Positions 15,440-24,092 of a stretch of 27,020 nucleotides of DNA are shown piece after piece; positions within the stretch are counted from its first letter, which is position 1; each line of letters starts with the position of its first letter. Made by a program: the position numbers and the translations under genes. The stretch is taken from assembly GCA_964455375.1 (NCBI GenBank), contig CAYVXE010000059.1, positions 1 to 27,020 of the forward strand, read 5' to 3'. This DNA is from CAYVXE01 sp964455375 (GTDB taxonomy: Bacteria > Zhuqueibacterota > Zhuqueibacteria > Oceanimicrobiales > Oceanimicrobiaceae). The notes under the pieces were generated by a model that was not told the DNA's origin, searched no databases, and saw only the letters and a list, made by a program, of their open reading frames with translations.

Positions 15440-17026
15440 ATGAATTCAAAAATGAAAGTGGCACATATCGGTGGCGGCTATTGGGGAAAAAATATTATTC
15501 GCAATTTGGCAGAAATGGATGCCCTGCATTCCATTTGCGATTCCAGTAGTACCGCATTAAAGAAATACTCAGACCAGTACCCGGATGTTGTATGTCATGA
15601 AAATTTTCAGGATGTACTTAACGATGCATCCGTACCGGCTGTTTCCATCGCAACGCCTGCGGCGATGCATTATCCCATGGTAAAGGAAGCATTGCTGGCA
15701 GGCAAAGATGTTTATGTTGAAAAGCCTCTGGCGTTGCATCCCCGGGAGGGGCGTGAATTAGCGGAACTTGCCGACAAACAAAACAAAATATTGATGGTGG
15801 GGCATATTTTGTTGTACCATCCCGCGGTTTTGAAAATTAAAGAGCTTATGGATCATGGTGATCTCGGAAAAGTCGGCTACTGCTATTCCAATCGTCTGAA
15901 TCTCGGCAAAGTCCGTTCCGAGGAAAATATTCTGTGGAGTTTTGCACCACACGACATCTCCATGTTAAATTTCTTACTGGGCGGTCCTCCGGACGAGGTA
16001 AAAGCATCCGGTGAAATAATTTTGCAGCCCGGCATTCACGATGTTACACTGACGGTGCTGAAGTGGTATCACGGCGCCATGGCACATATTTATGTGAGCT
16101 GGCTGCATCCGTTTAAGGAGCACCGGTTTGTGGTGGTGGGCGATAAGGCGATGCTGGTGTTTGACGATACGAAAAAATCCGAGAAACTGGTTTTATACGA
16201 CCGCGGGTTTGATATTATAAAAGGAGAACCGGTGAAACGCGACCAGGATGGGGTGCCGGTAGATTTTCCTCAGAATGAACCGCTGCGCAGCGAATTGCAG
16301 CATTTTCTCGATTGTGTCGTCTCCCGGCAGCAGCCGAAGACAAATGCTGAGGAGGGCATCGCGGTGTTGGACGTTCTGAACAGAGCACAGTCCGCACTTG
16401 AGAAAAAAGAGGAACGACCAACCACGACGATTGAGGAGACGAAAAAAACCTTTTATGTGCATCCCACGGCTGTGGTCGATGCCGGTGCACAAATCGGAAA
16501 GGGGTCTAAAATCTGGCATTTTTCTCATATTATGGGAACTACGAAGCTTGGTGAACGTTGCAGTCTCGGTCAGAATGTGTTTGTGGCCAACCATGTGGAA
16601 ATCGGCGATAATGTCAAAATTCAGAATAACGTTTCCGTTTATGAAGGCGTTGTTCTGGAAGATGACACCTTCTGCGGACCATCGATGGTGTTTACCAATG
16701 TGAAAAATCCGCGCTCAGCCATTCCGAGAAATACCGCAGATGATTATTTAAAAACGTATGTGAAACAGGGAGCAACTCTGGGCGCTAATTGTACCATCGT
16801 TTGCGGCAATACCATTGGTAAAAATGCGTTCGTGGCCGCCGGTGCTGTTGTCAAAGATGATGTGAAACCGAATGCCCTCGTGGCAGGTGTGCCTGCCAGG
16901 CAAATCGGCTGGATGTGTGATTGTGGATTTCGCTTAACGGGTTCAGGCAACCAATTGCAGTGTCCGGAATGTGGGAGTGCGTACAGAGTAAACGATAAGA
17001 ACGAATTAAATAAAGCGAACAAATAA
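15440..17026 (+). CDS. Fused UDP-sugar 3-dehydrogenase (WbpB-like) and N-acetyltransferase (WbpD-like) with zinc ribbon
   Basis: 528 aa, three parts. Residues about 5-335 form a Gfo/Idh/MocA oxidoreductase: nucleotide loop GGGYWGKN (11-18), EKPLALHP with Glu94-Lys95-Pro96, and a C-terminal sheet domain. Residues about 344-490 form a left-handed beta-helix acetyltransferase with hexapeptide repeats: KIWHFSHIMG, GQNVFVANHVEIGDNVKIQNNVSVYEGV, CGPSMVFTNV and ALVAGVPARQIGWMCDCG. The last about 35 residues hold two CxxC/CxC-like pairs (CDCG, CPECG), a small zinc ribbon. In Pseudomonas/Bordetella the two enzymes are separate (WbpB, WbpD) and make UDP-2,3-diacetamido-glucuronate together with WbpA and WbpE, which are not here. 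SD AGAGG lies before ATG 15440. A flippase gene follows after 32 nt. Confidence 0.92.
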   Translation: MNSKMKVAHIGGGYWGKNIIRNLAEMDALHSICDSSSTALKKYSDQYPDVVCHENFQDVLNDASVPAVSIATPAAMHYPMVKEALLAGKDVYVEKPLALHPREGRELAELADKQNKILMVGHILLYHPAVLKIKELMDHGDLGKVGYCYSNRLNLGKVRSEENILWSFAPHDISMLNFLLGGPPDEVKASGEIILQPGIHDVTLTVLKWYHGAMAHIYVSWLHPFKEHRFVVVGDKAMLVFDDTKKSEKLVLYDRGFDIIKGEPVKRDQDGVPVDFPQNEPLRSELQHFLDCVVSRQQPKTNAEEGIAVLDVLNRAQSALEKKEERPTTTIEETKKTFYVHPTAVVDAGAQIGKGSKIWHFSHIMGTTKLGERCSLGQNVFVANHVEIGDNVKIQNNVSVYEGVVLEDDTFCGPSMVFTNVKNPRSAIPRNTADDYLKTYVKQGATLGANCTIVCGNTIGKNAFVAAGAVVKDDVKPNALVAGVPARQIGWMCDCGFRLTGSGNQLQCPECGSAYRVNDKNELNKANK

Positions 17027-17058
17027 TATAAATTCCTCCCGGCAACTTCATCGACTTC

Positions 17059-18564
17059 ATGCAAACAAATAAATTGGAGCATGCCCGTCTCGTTCGCGGT
17101 ATTGCGAAAGGGGCGGGAATTGTTTTTCTCGCCACAATTCTGGCCAGAATTCTCGGCTATGCCATTCGTGTTCTCATCGCCAGGGAGTACGGTCCGGAAG
17201 GCTACGGCTTGGTTAGCACGTCCATTGCCATTCTGACCACTGCCTCCATGATCGCACTTCTGGGCTTCCCCAATGCCCTTTCACGGCAGATTTCATTTTA
17301 TCTGAATACCGACAGAAAAGATAAGATTAAAAATTTAATCGTTGCTGCCTACGCCGTCAGTTCGGTGTTCTCCTTAACGTTTGCAATATTGATTTTTGTA
17401 AACAGCGCATGGATAGCTGAAGCCATTTTTAAAAATAAAATGATGGTGCCGTTTTTGAATTACTTTGCTGCCGGATTGATTTTTTATGTCTGGATTCAAC
17501 TGGCGGCAACTGTTTTCAAAGCATTTAAGCAGATGCTTTATTTTTCTATCATTAAGGATTTGGCCCGCTTCGCTCTGATTTTAATTGCAGTTATTTGTGC
17601 TATCTTGCTCAAAATTCCCACTGAAAAAGTGGGCCTGTTTTACTTCATTGCGTATTGTGCCGTCGGGGTGATTGGCACGGCGATTATTTTTTTTGCGACC
17701 CGTGTGCGAAACTTTCCTTTTGTATGGTCGGGCCGCGACGTAAGTATATTGTTTAAATTCTCCGTGCCATTGGTGCTTGCCGGCATTGCATCAATTCTTT
17801 TATTTCGCATCGATGTTTTGATGATTGGTTATTTTCTCAATCAAACCCAGGTGGGAATTTATGATGCCGCCGTTCGTATTGCGGAACTTCTTGGTCTGGT
17901 TCTCAGCTCATTCTCCCCCTTTCTTTTGCCGGCAGTAACGGAAGCGTTTGCGCACAAACACGCCGGACAAATGAAATCGATGTATGCGATTTCCACAAAG
18001 TGGATCTTTGTTCTAACCGTCCCATTGTTCTCACTCATGTTCTTTTTTCCAGGCCTGTTTCTGAAAATTTTATTCGGGAATAAATTTTTAAGTGCTATCC
18101 CTGTTCTCCAAATCATCGCCCTGGGATTTATTGTTTCTGCATCTGTCGGGGCTACCGGAAGCATTCTCATTGCCATTGGCAAAACCAACATCTTCATGGT
18201 GAATAATTTTATTGTTTTATGTGTGAATGTGGTGTTAAATTATTTTTTGATCCCCCGATACGGGATCCTCGGTGGGGGGATTGCTTCAGCTATATCGTTA
18301 GTCGTTCTGAATGCTGCAATGGTAGCAGAGGTTTTTCATTTTACAAAAATTCACCCGTTTTCGTGGATATTTTTACGGATTGGCGTCTTTGCCTTTGGGG
18401 CTGCCTGGCTTTTGGAAACAATCGTTCATACAAAGAGTTTAATGTTTGGATTCTTACTGTTCCTCCTGTATGGCGTGATCTATGTGTTGGGTCTGGTGTT
18501 CACGAAATCCTTTGATGAAAACGATGCCATTATTTTTCGTGAATTTAAGAAGCGGTTAGGGTAA
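17059..18564 (+). CDS. Polysaccharide flippase, Wzx-like (MOP/MATE superfamily)
   Basis: 501 aa with about 12-14 hydrophobic helices spread over the whole length. The start is typical of oligosaccharide flippases: an amphipathic N-terminus, then FLATILARILGYAIRVLIAREYGPEGYGLVS, and further on PLVLAGIASILLFRIDVLMIGYFL with charged residues inside membrane helices. These proteins move undecaprenyl-linked repeat units from the cytosolic to the periplasmic face of the inner membrane. No polymerase or ligase gene (Wzy, WaaL) is seen in the window. No clear SD before ATG 17059. It follows the sugar-modifying fusion by 32 nt and precedes the AidB-like gene by 25 nt. Confidence 0.93.
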   Translation: MQTNKLEHARLVRGIAKGAGIVFLATILARILGYAIRVLIAREYGPEGYGLVSTSIAILTTASMIALLGFPNALSRQISFYLNTDRKDKIKNLIVAAYAVSSVFSLTFAILIFVNSAWIAEAIFKNKMMVPFLNYFAAGLIFYVWIQLAATVFKAFKQMLYFSIIKDLARFALILIAVICAILLKIPTEKVGLFYFIAYCAVGVIGTAIIFFATRVRNFPFVWSGRDVSILFKFSVPLVLAGIASILLFRIDVLMIGYFLNQTQVGIYDAAVRIAELLGLVLSSFSPFLLPAVTEAFAHKHAGQMKSMYAISTKWIFVLTVPLFSLMFFFPGLFLKILFGNKFLSAIPVLQIIALGFIVSASVGATGSILIAIGKTNIFMVNNFIVLCVNVVLNYFLIPRYGILGGGIASAISLVVLNAAMVAEVFHFTKIHPFSWIFLRIGVFAFGAAWLLETIVHTKSLMFGFLLFLLYGVIYVLGLVFTKSFDENDAIIFREFKKRLG

Positions 18565-18589
18565 AATTAAATTTTAATGAGAAGAGAAA

Positions 18590-20362
18590 ATGAAGACGTC
18601 TCAAAAAACGAAGGAAGCACTAATTTCCGGTCATAGTTTTTATTCCAACGCAGTGACCAGAAAAGGCAATACGGACGGGAGAAATGCCATGAAGTCCTGG
18701 CAAGAGGCTTTGCAAAAAAATGTTTATCTGCAAAATTCGGATTTTCAACATTCCATTTGTTACTATTTCCGTGAAGATGCTGAAAGGATTCAACAAGAAC
18801 TCAGCGTGTTCGGTGGCGTCGTCGCAACGGAGCTGGAGCCGCTGGTTGCGGAAAACGATTTTCGCTTTAACCATCCCCGGTTGGAGGCCTATTCAGGAAT
18901 TGGCGAGCGCTGTGATGTGGTTGAACATCATCCCGCGTATGTACAAGCCGGCAACATTATTTACGGCAGCCGCATGATGGAAAAAATTGCCAAACCGGGT
19001 AAAATGCTGGAAAGCCTGGCGTTGTTTTTTCTCAGCAGTCACGCCGGGGAAGCAGGGCACAATTGTCCCGTTGCCTGTACTGCCGGCGTTCTGAGAGTGC
19101 TGTGCAAAGGTGCAGATTTTCCTGAAAAAGCCGGTTTTATAAAAAAACTTACCGATCCGTGTTTTGAAACCAATTTCACCGGCGCGCAATTTGTGACCGA
19201 AATACAAGGTGGCTCAGATGTAGGGTTGAATGATTCCTTAGCTTTTCAGGATGAAAAAGGCCAATGGCGCCTGCGCGGCGAAAAATGGTTTTGCTCTAAT
19301 GTGGACGCTGATTTGATTTTAATCACGGCACGATTCGATGAAACTATTGCCGGAACAAAGGGGTTGGGATTGTTTCTGGTGCCGGCGAATTTGGCAAATG
19401 GTGAGAAAAATCATTACACGATTCGGAGATTAAAAGAAAAAATCGGTACCCGTACCATGGCTTCCGGGGAAGTGGATTTTCATGATGCTTATGCTATGCC
19501 CATGGGGAAGGTTGAAGACGGCTTCAAGATTTTGATGGAGAACGTTCTGCATCTTTCCCGTATTTACAACAGTTTTGCCACCCTTGGGGCGGGAAGACGG
19601 GCCTGCCAGATCGCCACTGAATACGTAAAAAACCGGATCGCATTTGGCCAGCCGGTAATTAATTACCCTTTGGTCAAAGAAAATTTAGCGCGAATTAGGT
19701 CTGAAAATACTGCGATGTTAGCGTCGATTATGGCCACAACCCACTTGCAGGATCAATACGATTGCGGTGAGCTGCGGAGCGCGGAGGTACCGTTGCTTCT
19801 ACGGTTATTGGTCAATTTAAACAAGTACATCTCTGCTCTCTGGACGGTTGATCATATTCATCATTCCATTGATATGCTGGCTGGAAACGGCGCCATCGAA
19901 AGTTTTTCGTCTTTGCCGAGGCTTCTGCGCGACAGTATCGTCTTTGAAAACTGGGAAGGGACACACAACACCCTGCGCATGCAGATTTTACGGGATATCC
20001 GGAAATACAAAATCGATGACATTTTTATAAATCACTTCCAATCTGTGCTTCCAAAACAAGCAGAGCTGGCCTTGCTGCAACCCATTGTGGACAAATTTAC
20101 CGATCTGCAACAGGAGTTAAAAATCCTGAAAACCATGGATGCCAATTTACAAACATTGCATGTAAAAGATATCATCGATCATAAGGCGTTGCTGTTTTGT
20201 GCAATTCAGTTGCTCCTCGAAGGGTTACATCAAAAGGAAACAACCGGTTCTTCATCCAAATTGAACTGCTTGCGCTATTTTATCAGGGTGCATTTTAAAA
20301 AAGATGAAATTGTATATGATCAAAACTACCTGAACCTCATCGGTGAGATTGTTGCCGATTAG
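18590..20362 (+). CDS. Acyl-CoA dehydrogenase, AidB-like
   Basis: 590 aa, long as for AidB-type members. FAD- and substrate-binding marks in order: TEIQGGSDVGLN (203-214, the AidB form of the TE-x-x-GSD motif), WRLRGEKWFCSN (226-237), LKEKIGTRTMASGEVDFHDA (281-300), RIAFGQPVINYPLVKE (349-364), and WEGTHNT (455-461) whose Glu456 takes the usual catalytic base position. The C-terminal about 120 residues are helical with no known motif and may mediate oligomerisation. The natural substrate of AidB-type enzymes is not settled; AidB binds DNA in E. coli, but the DNA-binding part is not evident here. SD GAGAAGAG just upstream of ATG 18590. It follows the flippase by 25 nt but has no obvious link to glycan synthesis. 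Confidence 0.88.
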   Translation: MKTSQKTKEALISGHSFYSNAVTRKGNTDGRNAMKSWQEALQKNVYLQNSDFQHSICYYFREDAERIQQELSVFGGVVATELEPLVAENDFRFNHPRLEAYSGIGERCDVVEHHPAYVQAGNIIYGSRMMEKIAKPGKMLESLALFFLSSHAGEAGHNCPVACTAGVLRVLCKGADFPEKAGFIKKLTDPCFETNFTGAQFVTEIQGGSDVGLNDSLAFQDEKGQWRLRGEKWFCSNVDADLILITARFDETIAGTKGLGLFLVPANLANGEKNHYTIRRLKEKIGTRTMASGEVDFHDAYAMPMGKVEDGFKILMENVLHLSRIYNSFATLGAGRRACQIATEYVKNRIAFGQPVINYPLVKENLARIRSENTAMLASIMATTHLQDQYDCGELRSAEVPLLLRLLVNLNKYISALWTVDHIHHSIDMLAGNGAIESFSSLPRLLRDSIVFENWEGTHNTLRMQILRDIRKYKIDDIFINHFQSVLPKQAELALLQPIVDKFTDLQQELKILKTMDANLQTLHVKDIIDHKALLFCAIQLLLEGLHQKETTGSSSKLNCLRYFIRVHFKKDEIVYDQNYLNLIGEIVAD

Positions 20363-20501
20363 CCCTGAGTGAAAATATCACCTTTTTCGACATTGTCTGA
20401 TTTACGAATGTGCATTCTGTGGCAAGTGGCAGGCGGAGCAAGCAGCGACACTGTATAGAAAGGCCCTCCTTGTGGAAGATAGAAGAGGTGCTTCTCCTTA
20501 A

Positions 20502-20777
20502 CAATTTGAATTGATGCAAAATTATCCGAATCCTTTTAATCCGGAAACGATGATTCAGTATCAACTCGCTCAAAAAAGTAATGTTGAAATAATAATTTAC
20601 AATTTACTTGGAGAAGAAATAATATCCTTATTTCATGGGCTGCAAGAAGAAGGTTTTCACCAGGTGATGTGGGATGGTAAAAATGAATTGGGCACACATG
20701 TTTCGTCTGGCGTGTCTATATATCACATTAAGACAGAAAAGTTTGTAGATTCCAAAAAAATGTTATTGTTACGATAG
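20502..20777 (+). pseudogene. Orphan T9SS type A sorting domain, remnant of a cargo gene
   Basis: The frame reads QFELMQNYPNPFNPETMI, IYNLLGEEIISLF, GFHQVMWDGKNELG, SSGVSIYHIKTEKF and KKMLLLR, a complete sorting domain of about 90 residues. There is no signal peptide or cargo domain. The usual linker (x-FELMQNYPNP) begins right after an in-frame TAA at 20499; the same frame is open further upstream back to a TGA at 20370, giving about 42 residues (WQAEQAATLYRKALLVEDRR within them). An interrupted or truncated gene is the simplest reading. A short gene starting TTG/ATG near 20511 is possible but would encode a domain with nothing to export. Confidence 0.7.
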
Positions 20778-20933
20778 TATTATCTGGCTGTTTTTAGAAT
20801 TAATGCACGATACATTATCAAGCCGTTCAGATCGTGGTTATGAAGATAGCATTGGCAGGCTAAATACATTAGGAGGTTAAGACATTGTAAGGGTTCAAAA
20901 TATCGAATTCCTACCAACCTGAATGGAGGGAAA

Positions 20934-21605
20934 ATGCGTAATTTGCTGAGGGCGTTAAGACATTATTGGAATGGATTATTGTTAACTCCTACTGAAAGGC
21001 GTCATTCTTTGGTGGGTCCTTCTAAGCTGTGGAAGATGAAGCGTGAATTTCAGATCAAGTTTCTCAAAAATGCTGGTCTAAAACCACAGCACGTTTTATT
21101 GGATATCGGTTGTGGAACACTTCGTGGAGGGATACCTATCATTGAGTATTTAGAAAATAAACATTATTTTGGAATTGAGTCCCGAAAAGATGTGCTTGAT
21201 GAAGGTAGAAATGAACTCGACGAGTTAGGGTTTATGCACAAAGAGCCTAATCTTGTGGCTGAAGCGAATATACTTGATGTGAATTTGACTGAAAAATTTG
21301 ATTACATATGGGCATTCTCGGTTCTAATTCACATGCACGATGGGGTTTTGTGTGATACCCTCGATTTTGTTAGTTCGCATCTCTTAGATGTGGGAGTATT
21401 TTATGCCAATGTTAACATTGGCAGCGGAGAAAGTGGTAATTGGCAGGGATTTCCTGTCGTTTGGCGAAGTTTGAGTTTTTATGAGCAAACATGTTTGCGT
21501 TATGGACTAAAAATTGCTGATATTGGTTCCTTGAAAGATTGTGGGCATTTGTCAAATAATGAGGCACAGGATCAGCAGCGAATGCTTAAAATTTGCAAGG
21601 TTTGA
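20934..21605 (+). CDS. SAM-dependent methyltransferase, class I
   Basis: 223 aa. Motif I LDIGCGTLRGG (56-66) and an acidic residue after the second strand (YFGIESR) give the Rossmann SAM-binding site; FDYIWAFSVLIHMHDG is the motif II/III region. A short basic N-terminal helix (RNLLRALRHYW) precedes it. GGAGG 4 nt before ATG 20934 is a strong start. Substrate not readable; a sugar or small-molecule methyltransferase fits the glycan setting. It is more AT-rich than the genes before 20.4 kb, lies alone between the sorting-domain remnant and a convergent operon, and is probably acquired. Confidence 0.85.
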   Translation: MRNLLRALRHYWNGLLLTPTERRHSLVGPSKLWKMKREFQIKFLKNAGLKPQHVLLDIGCGTLRGGIPIIEYLENKHYFGIESRKDVLDEGRNELDELGFMHKEPNLVAEANILDVNLTEKFDYIWAFSVLIHMHDGVLCDTLDFVSSHLLDVGVFYANVNIGSGESGNWQGFPVVWRSLSFYEQTCLRYGLKIADIGSLKDCGHLSNNEAQDQQRMLKICKV

Positions 21606-21653
21606 GATTTCGCTCATGTAATTTGAAAATCCTGTGAAAAATGTAGATGTGAT

Positions 21654-22247
21654 TTACAAATTATTTCTTTTGTCTAAATAGACGTAATTGAAATCTCTTC
21701 CCCGTAGCATTGTTTCACTATAAGTGAGGTTAATCTCGTTACATAACTTTTGCAGCGTATCCTGTGGTTTTTGAACCAGCATTTTATAATTTATACTGGT
21801 ACCGGAAATACTATTTAACATCGTCATACCTTTACTATATTCACGTTTAGCTTTGGCAATTGAATATCCGCCTCTGTTTACCATACTATGAATAATTTCA
21901 TTCTCATCTCTGTATATTTTAATGATGTGAGAACCCATCTCAACATAATCTCTTACGGAGATGAAGCTGCGTGGCAGTGAACGGAAACGTCTTAGTCCGG
22001 TGCTGGTTCTGAGAGGGCTAAGTATTTTATTAATAAACCTGATAGGTCTTGTGGCTCGCATGGTTAAGTGAATTTGATTCGTTATCACTTTATTCCCACA
22101 CCAAGGCTTACCATAAAGCTGAACGATATTTCCTTCCATATTTTCGTAAAGCATATTTACGTCCGGATGTGCACCAAGATAAGAAGCCAAAAGGCTCGTG
22201 CCGGAGCGTTGGATTCCTATTACTAAGAGATATTTTCTTTTTTCCAC
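21654..22247 (-). CDS. Sulfotransferase family protein, short
   Basis: 197 aa from GTG 22247 (GAGG 10 nt upstream). The PAPS 5'-phosphosulfate loop is clear at the N-terminus (GIQRSGTSLLASYLGAHP, 11-28), and the 3'-phosphate motif is present (IKIYRDENEIIHSMVNRG, Arg113 and Ser121). PAPS-dependent sulfotransferases move sulfate to a sugar or lipid hydroxyl. At 197 aa it is shorter than most (250-300), lacking part of the usual C-terminal region, but both cofactor motifs are intact. The start overlaps the end of the preceding glycosyltransferase-like gene by 25 nt, so the two are coupled. Last gene of the epimerase/GT/sulfotransferase set; suggests a sulfated surface glycan. Confidence 0.83.
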   Translation of the reverse strand: MEKRKYLLVIGIQRSGTSLLASYLGAHPDVNMLYENMEGNIVQLYGKPWCGNKVITNQIHLTMRATRPIRFINKILSPLRTSTGLRRFRSLPRSFISVRDYVEMGSHIIKIYRDENEIIHSMVNRGGYSIAKAKREYSKGMTMLNSISGTSINYKMLVQKPQDTLQKLCNEINLTYSETMLRGRDFNYVYLDKRNNL

Positions 22248-22798
22248 TTATTTATTTCCTCAATTGCATCGTTCACACTGGGGTTTGACTGGGTCCAGTA
22301 ATAAGGGATGTTGTTAAGTTCACATTCTTGCCGCAAACGCGAAGCGCCATCATGCCGGTTTGGCCTGAGGTAAAAATCGATTATTGGAAATATTTTTGAC
22401 ATATCCTGTTTTCCATCAACAACAATCCAGTTCACCCCGTGTAATCTTTGTTTTATTTTACTATAGATATCATACCCGTATAACCATTTAACAAATTCTA
22501 CATTTTTTTTACGGTGACTAGGATAGTAGTAAAGAATGTTAAAATCATTGTGCTTCTTCTTTTTAACGGGTGTCGAATATTTAAGATTATCTGGAACAAT
22601 TTTGATGGGTTTTTTTATTCCAAACTTTAAAAGATTATCTTTCAGGTTTGGGCTGTCGACATAGTGTTCTTCTGCAAAATAATCAAGAATTTTAGTGAAT
22701 CTGCGCATAACAAATATTTTTAGCCTGAATCTAAATCTTGTACCGGGTGGGTACATAATCAGAAATAGGCTGTCACTACCCGTCCAAATAACTTTCAT
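22223..22798 (-). CDS. Glycosyltransferase-like protein (GT-B C-terminal type), short or N-truncated
   Basis: 191 aa. WTGSDSLFLIMYPPG near the N-terminus matches the W-x-G-[ST]-D segment found in the middle of some GT4 enzymes; then VDSPNLKDNLLKFGIKKPIKIVPDNL (inter-domain region), NILYYYPSHRKKNVEFV, and IDFYLRPNRHDGASRLRQECELNNIPYYWT, the nucleotide-sugar-binding part. The usual N-terminal acceptor domain is nearly absent, so this is either a truncated enzyme or a small variant. No SD is obvious before ATG 22798, and only 22 nt separate it from the epimerase stop. It overlaps the sulfotransferase start by 25 nt. Sugar specificity unknown. Confidence 0.7.
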   Translation of the reverse strand: MKVIWTGSDSLFLIMYPPGTRFRFRLKIFVMRRFTKILDYFAEEHYVDSPNLKDNLLKFGIKKPIKIVPDNLKYSTPVKKKKHNDFNILYYYPSHRKKNVEFVKWLYGYDIYSKIKQRLHGVNWIVVDGKQDMSKIFPIIDFYLRPNRHDGASRLRQECELNNIPYYWTQSNPSVNDAIEEINKWKKENIS

Positions 22799-22820
22799 AA
22801 ATAACCAAAGTTTGTCTTAT

Positions 22821-23987
22821 TCAAACAATTAGACTGCTTTTTTGTTGTAAAAAATAATGTAAGATGTTCAGAATTTTTTCTGCCGCGCGTCCGTCGCCGT
22901 AAATATCCTGATGTGCTTTTGGCTGCCGCTTTTGTACGTGATTTTGATAGAGTGTGTTCCAACCGGTTTCTATGGTTTCCAGCCACTCCGTTTCCTCGCG
23001 CAGGGTAATGCACGGTACCTGCGACCAGTACGCTTCTTTTTGCATGCCGCCTGAGTCCGTTAATAAAAGCGAACTGTGTTTGAGCAATTTCAGCAGATCG
23101 AGATAACCGAGAGGGTCGATCAATGTGATATTTTCCGGTAAATGAATAGCATGCTCCCTGATAAATGATTGCGTTCTGGGATGCGCTGGAAAGATGGTCG
23201 TCTTGCCGCTGGTTGCATCTGCAACAAAGTCGATGATTTTGTGGAAACTCTGCGTCGAGTCCGTGTTTTCGGCCCGGTGAATGGTCATTAAGCAATAATC
23301 TTGCGCACGTAAGTTTAGCTGCCCGAGAATGTGTGATTCCTTCTCGGCCGTTTTTGCGGCTGCCAGCATGACGTCGTACATAATGTCTCCCACATTCACC
23401 ACGCAGGGGTGGTCGGGGTCCATCGGCGCGCTACTTGCACGAATGTCAACGACCGAGGACAGCTTTCCACTGTTGACAATCGTGGTAAAATGCTCCTGCT
23501 GCAGATTTTCAACGGCCGTGCGGCTTGGACAAAAGAGCAGCGTGGAAACATGATCCGTCAGCACGCGATTGATCTCTTCCGGCATGGCTTTGTTGAAACT
23601 GCGCAAGCCCGCTTCCACGTGCGCCACCGGGATGTGCAGTTTTGCCGCCGCCAGCGCCGCTGCCAGGGTTGAATTTGTGTCGCCGTACACCAGGACAAGT
23701 TCCGGTTTCAGATCCAGCAGAATAGCTTCGGTCTTTTCCATGATGGCCGCGGTTTGCCTGCCATGGGGAGCAGAGCCGACACCCAGTTGGAAGTCCGGCT
23801 GCTTAAAGTCCAGTTCCTTGAAGAAAATATCCGACATGGTGTAATCGTAGTGCTGTCCGGTATGAATCAGAAATTCTTCCACCGGTGAAGACGATTTGCG
23901 GTTGCCCGCTTTGATTTGCCGGTGCATCGCGCAGTATTTAATGAATTGCGGCCGCGCGCCTACGATGTTGCAGATTTTTATTGCCAT
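22821..23987 (-). CDS. Non-hydrolysing UDP-N-acetylglucosamine 2-epimerase family (WecB/WbpI-like)
   Basis: 388 aa. Family marks: IVGARPQFIK (8-17), HTGQHYD (42-48), VYGDTNSTLA (100-109), VAHVEAGLRSFNKAMPEEINRVLTDHVS (121-148), VNVGDIMYD (197-205), TIHRAEN (about 235-241) and LTDSGGMQKEA. The catalytic Asp/Glu/His set is intact. With the WbpB/WbpD fusion in the same window, epimerisation of UDP-GlcNAc3NAcA to the mannuronate form (WbpI role) is as likely as UDP-GlcNAc to UDP-ManNAc (WecB). Oddity: about 25 extra residues (about 170-195, Ser/Asp/Pro-rich) stand between the ENLQQEHF helix and the VNVGD strand. GC content looks higher than in its neighbours on both sides. First gene of the set that includes the GT-like and sulfotransferase genes. 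Confidence 0.9.
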   Translation of the reverse strand: MAIKICNIVGARPQFIKYCAMHRQIKAGNRKSSSPVEEFLIHTGQHYDYTMSDIFFKELDFKQPDFQLGVGSAPHGRQTAAIMEKTEAILLDLKPELVLVYGDTNSTLAAALAAAKLHIPVAHVEAGLRSFNKAMPEEINRVLTDHVSTLLFCPSRTAVENLQQEHFTTIVNSGKLSSVVDIRASSAPMDPDHPCVVNVGDIMYDVMLAAAKTAEKESHILGQLNLRAQDYCLMTIHRAENTDSTQSFHKIIDFVADATSGKTTIFPAHPRTQSFIREHAIHLPENITLIDPLGYLDLLKLLKHSSLLLTDSGGMQKEAYWSQVPCITLREETEWLETIETGWNTLYQNHVQKRQPKAHQDIYGDGRAAEKILNILHYFLQQKSSLIV

Positions 23988-23998
23988 TTAAGTATTGT

Positions 23999-24035
23999 CT
24001 CAATAATCAGGTGCATCTAATGATTTTGTTATGAG
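23999..24035. repeat. Imperfect palindrome with TTGTTATGAG, possible cassette boundary (site B)
   Basis: AATCA (24005-24009) pairs with TGATT (24021-24025) over an 11-nt loop; CTCA (23999-24002) pairs with TGAG (24032-24035) with TAA/TTA pairing and a bulge between. The right arm contains TTGTTATGAG (24026-24035), the same 10-mer found at 26387-26396, followed in both cases by T-rich sequence ending ATTCC. It lies 12 nt upstream of the epimerase start. Confidence 0.35.
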
Positions 24036-24092
24036 TTTATTCCATTCTCAACTGTGATTATGTGAAAAGTCGGCGATTTAGGAGTACTCATT

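Noticed and set aside
16193..16594. Open frame of 133 codons antisense to the dehydrogenase/acetyltransferase fusion
   Set aside because: Antisense shadow of a strongly conserved coding region; no SD or domain.
22795..23295. Open frame of 166 codons on the minus strand inside the epimerase gene
   Set aside because: Same strand, other frame, within a gene with clear motifs; composition is low-complexity Arg/His/Ser and matches no family.
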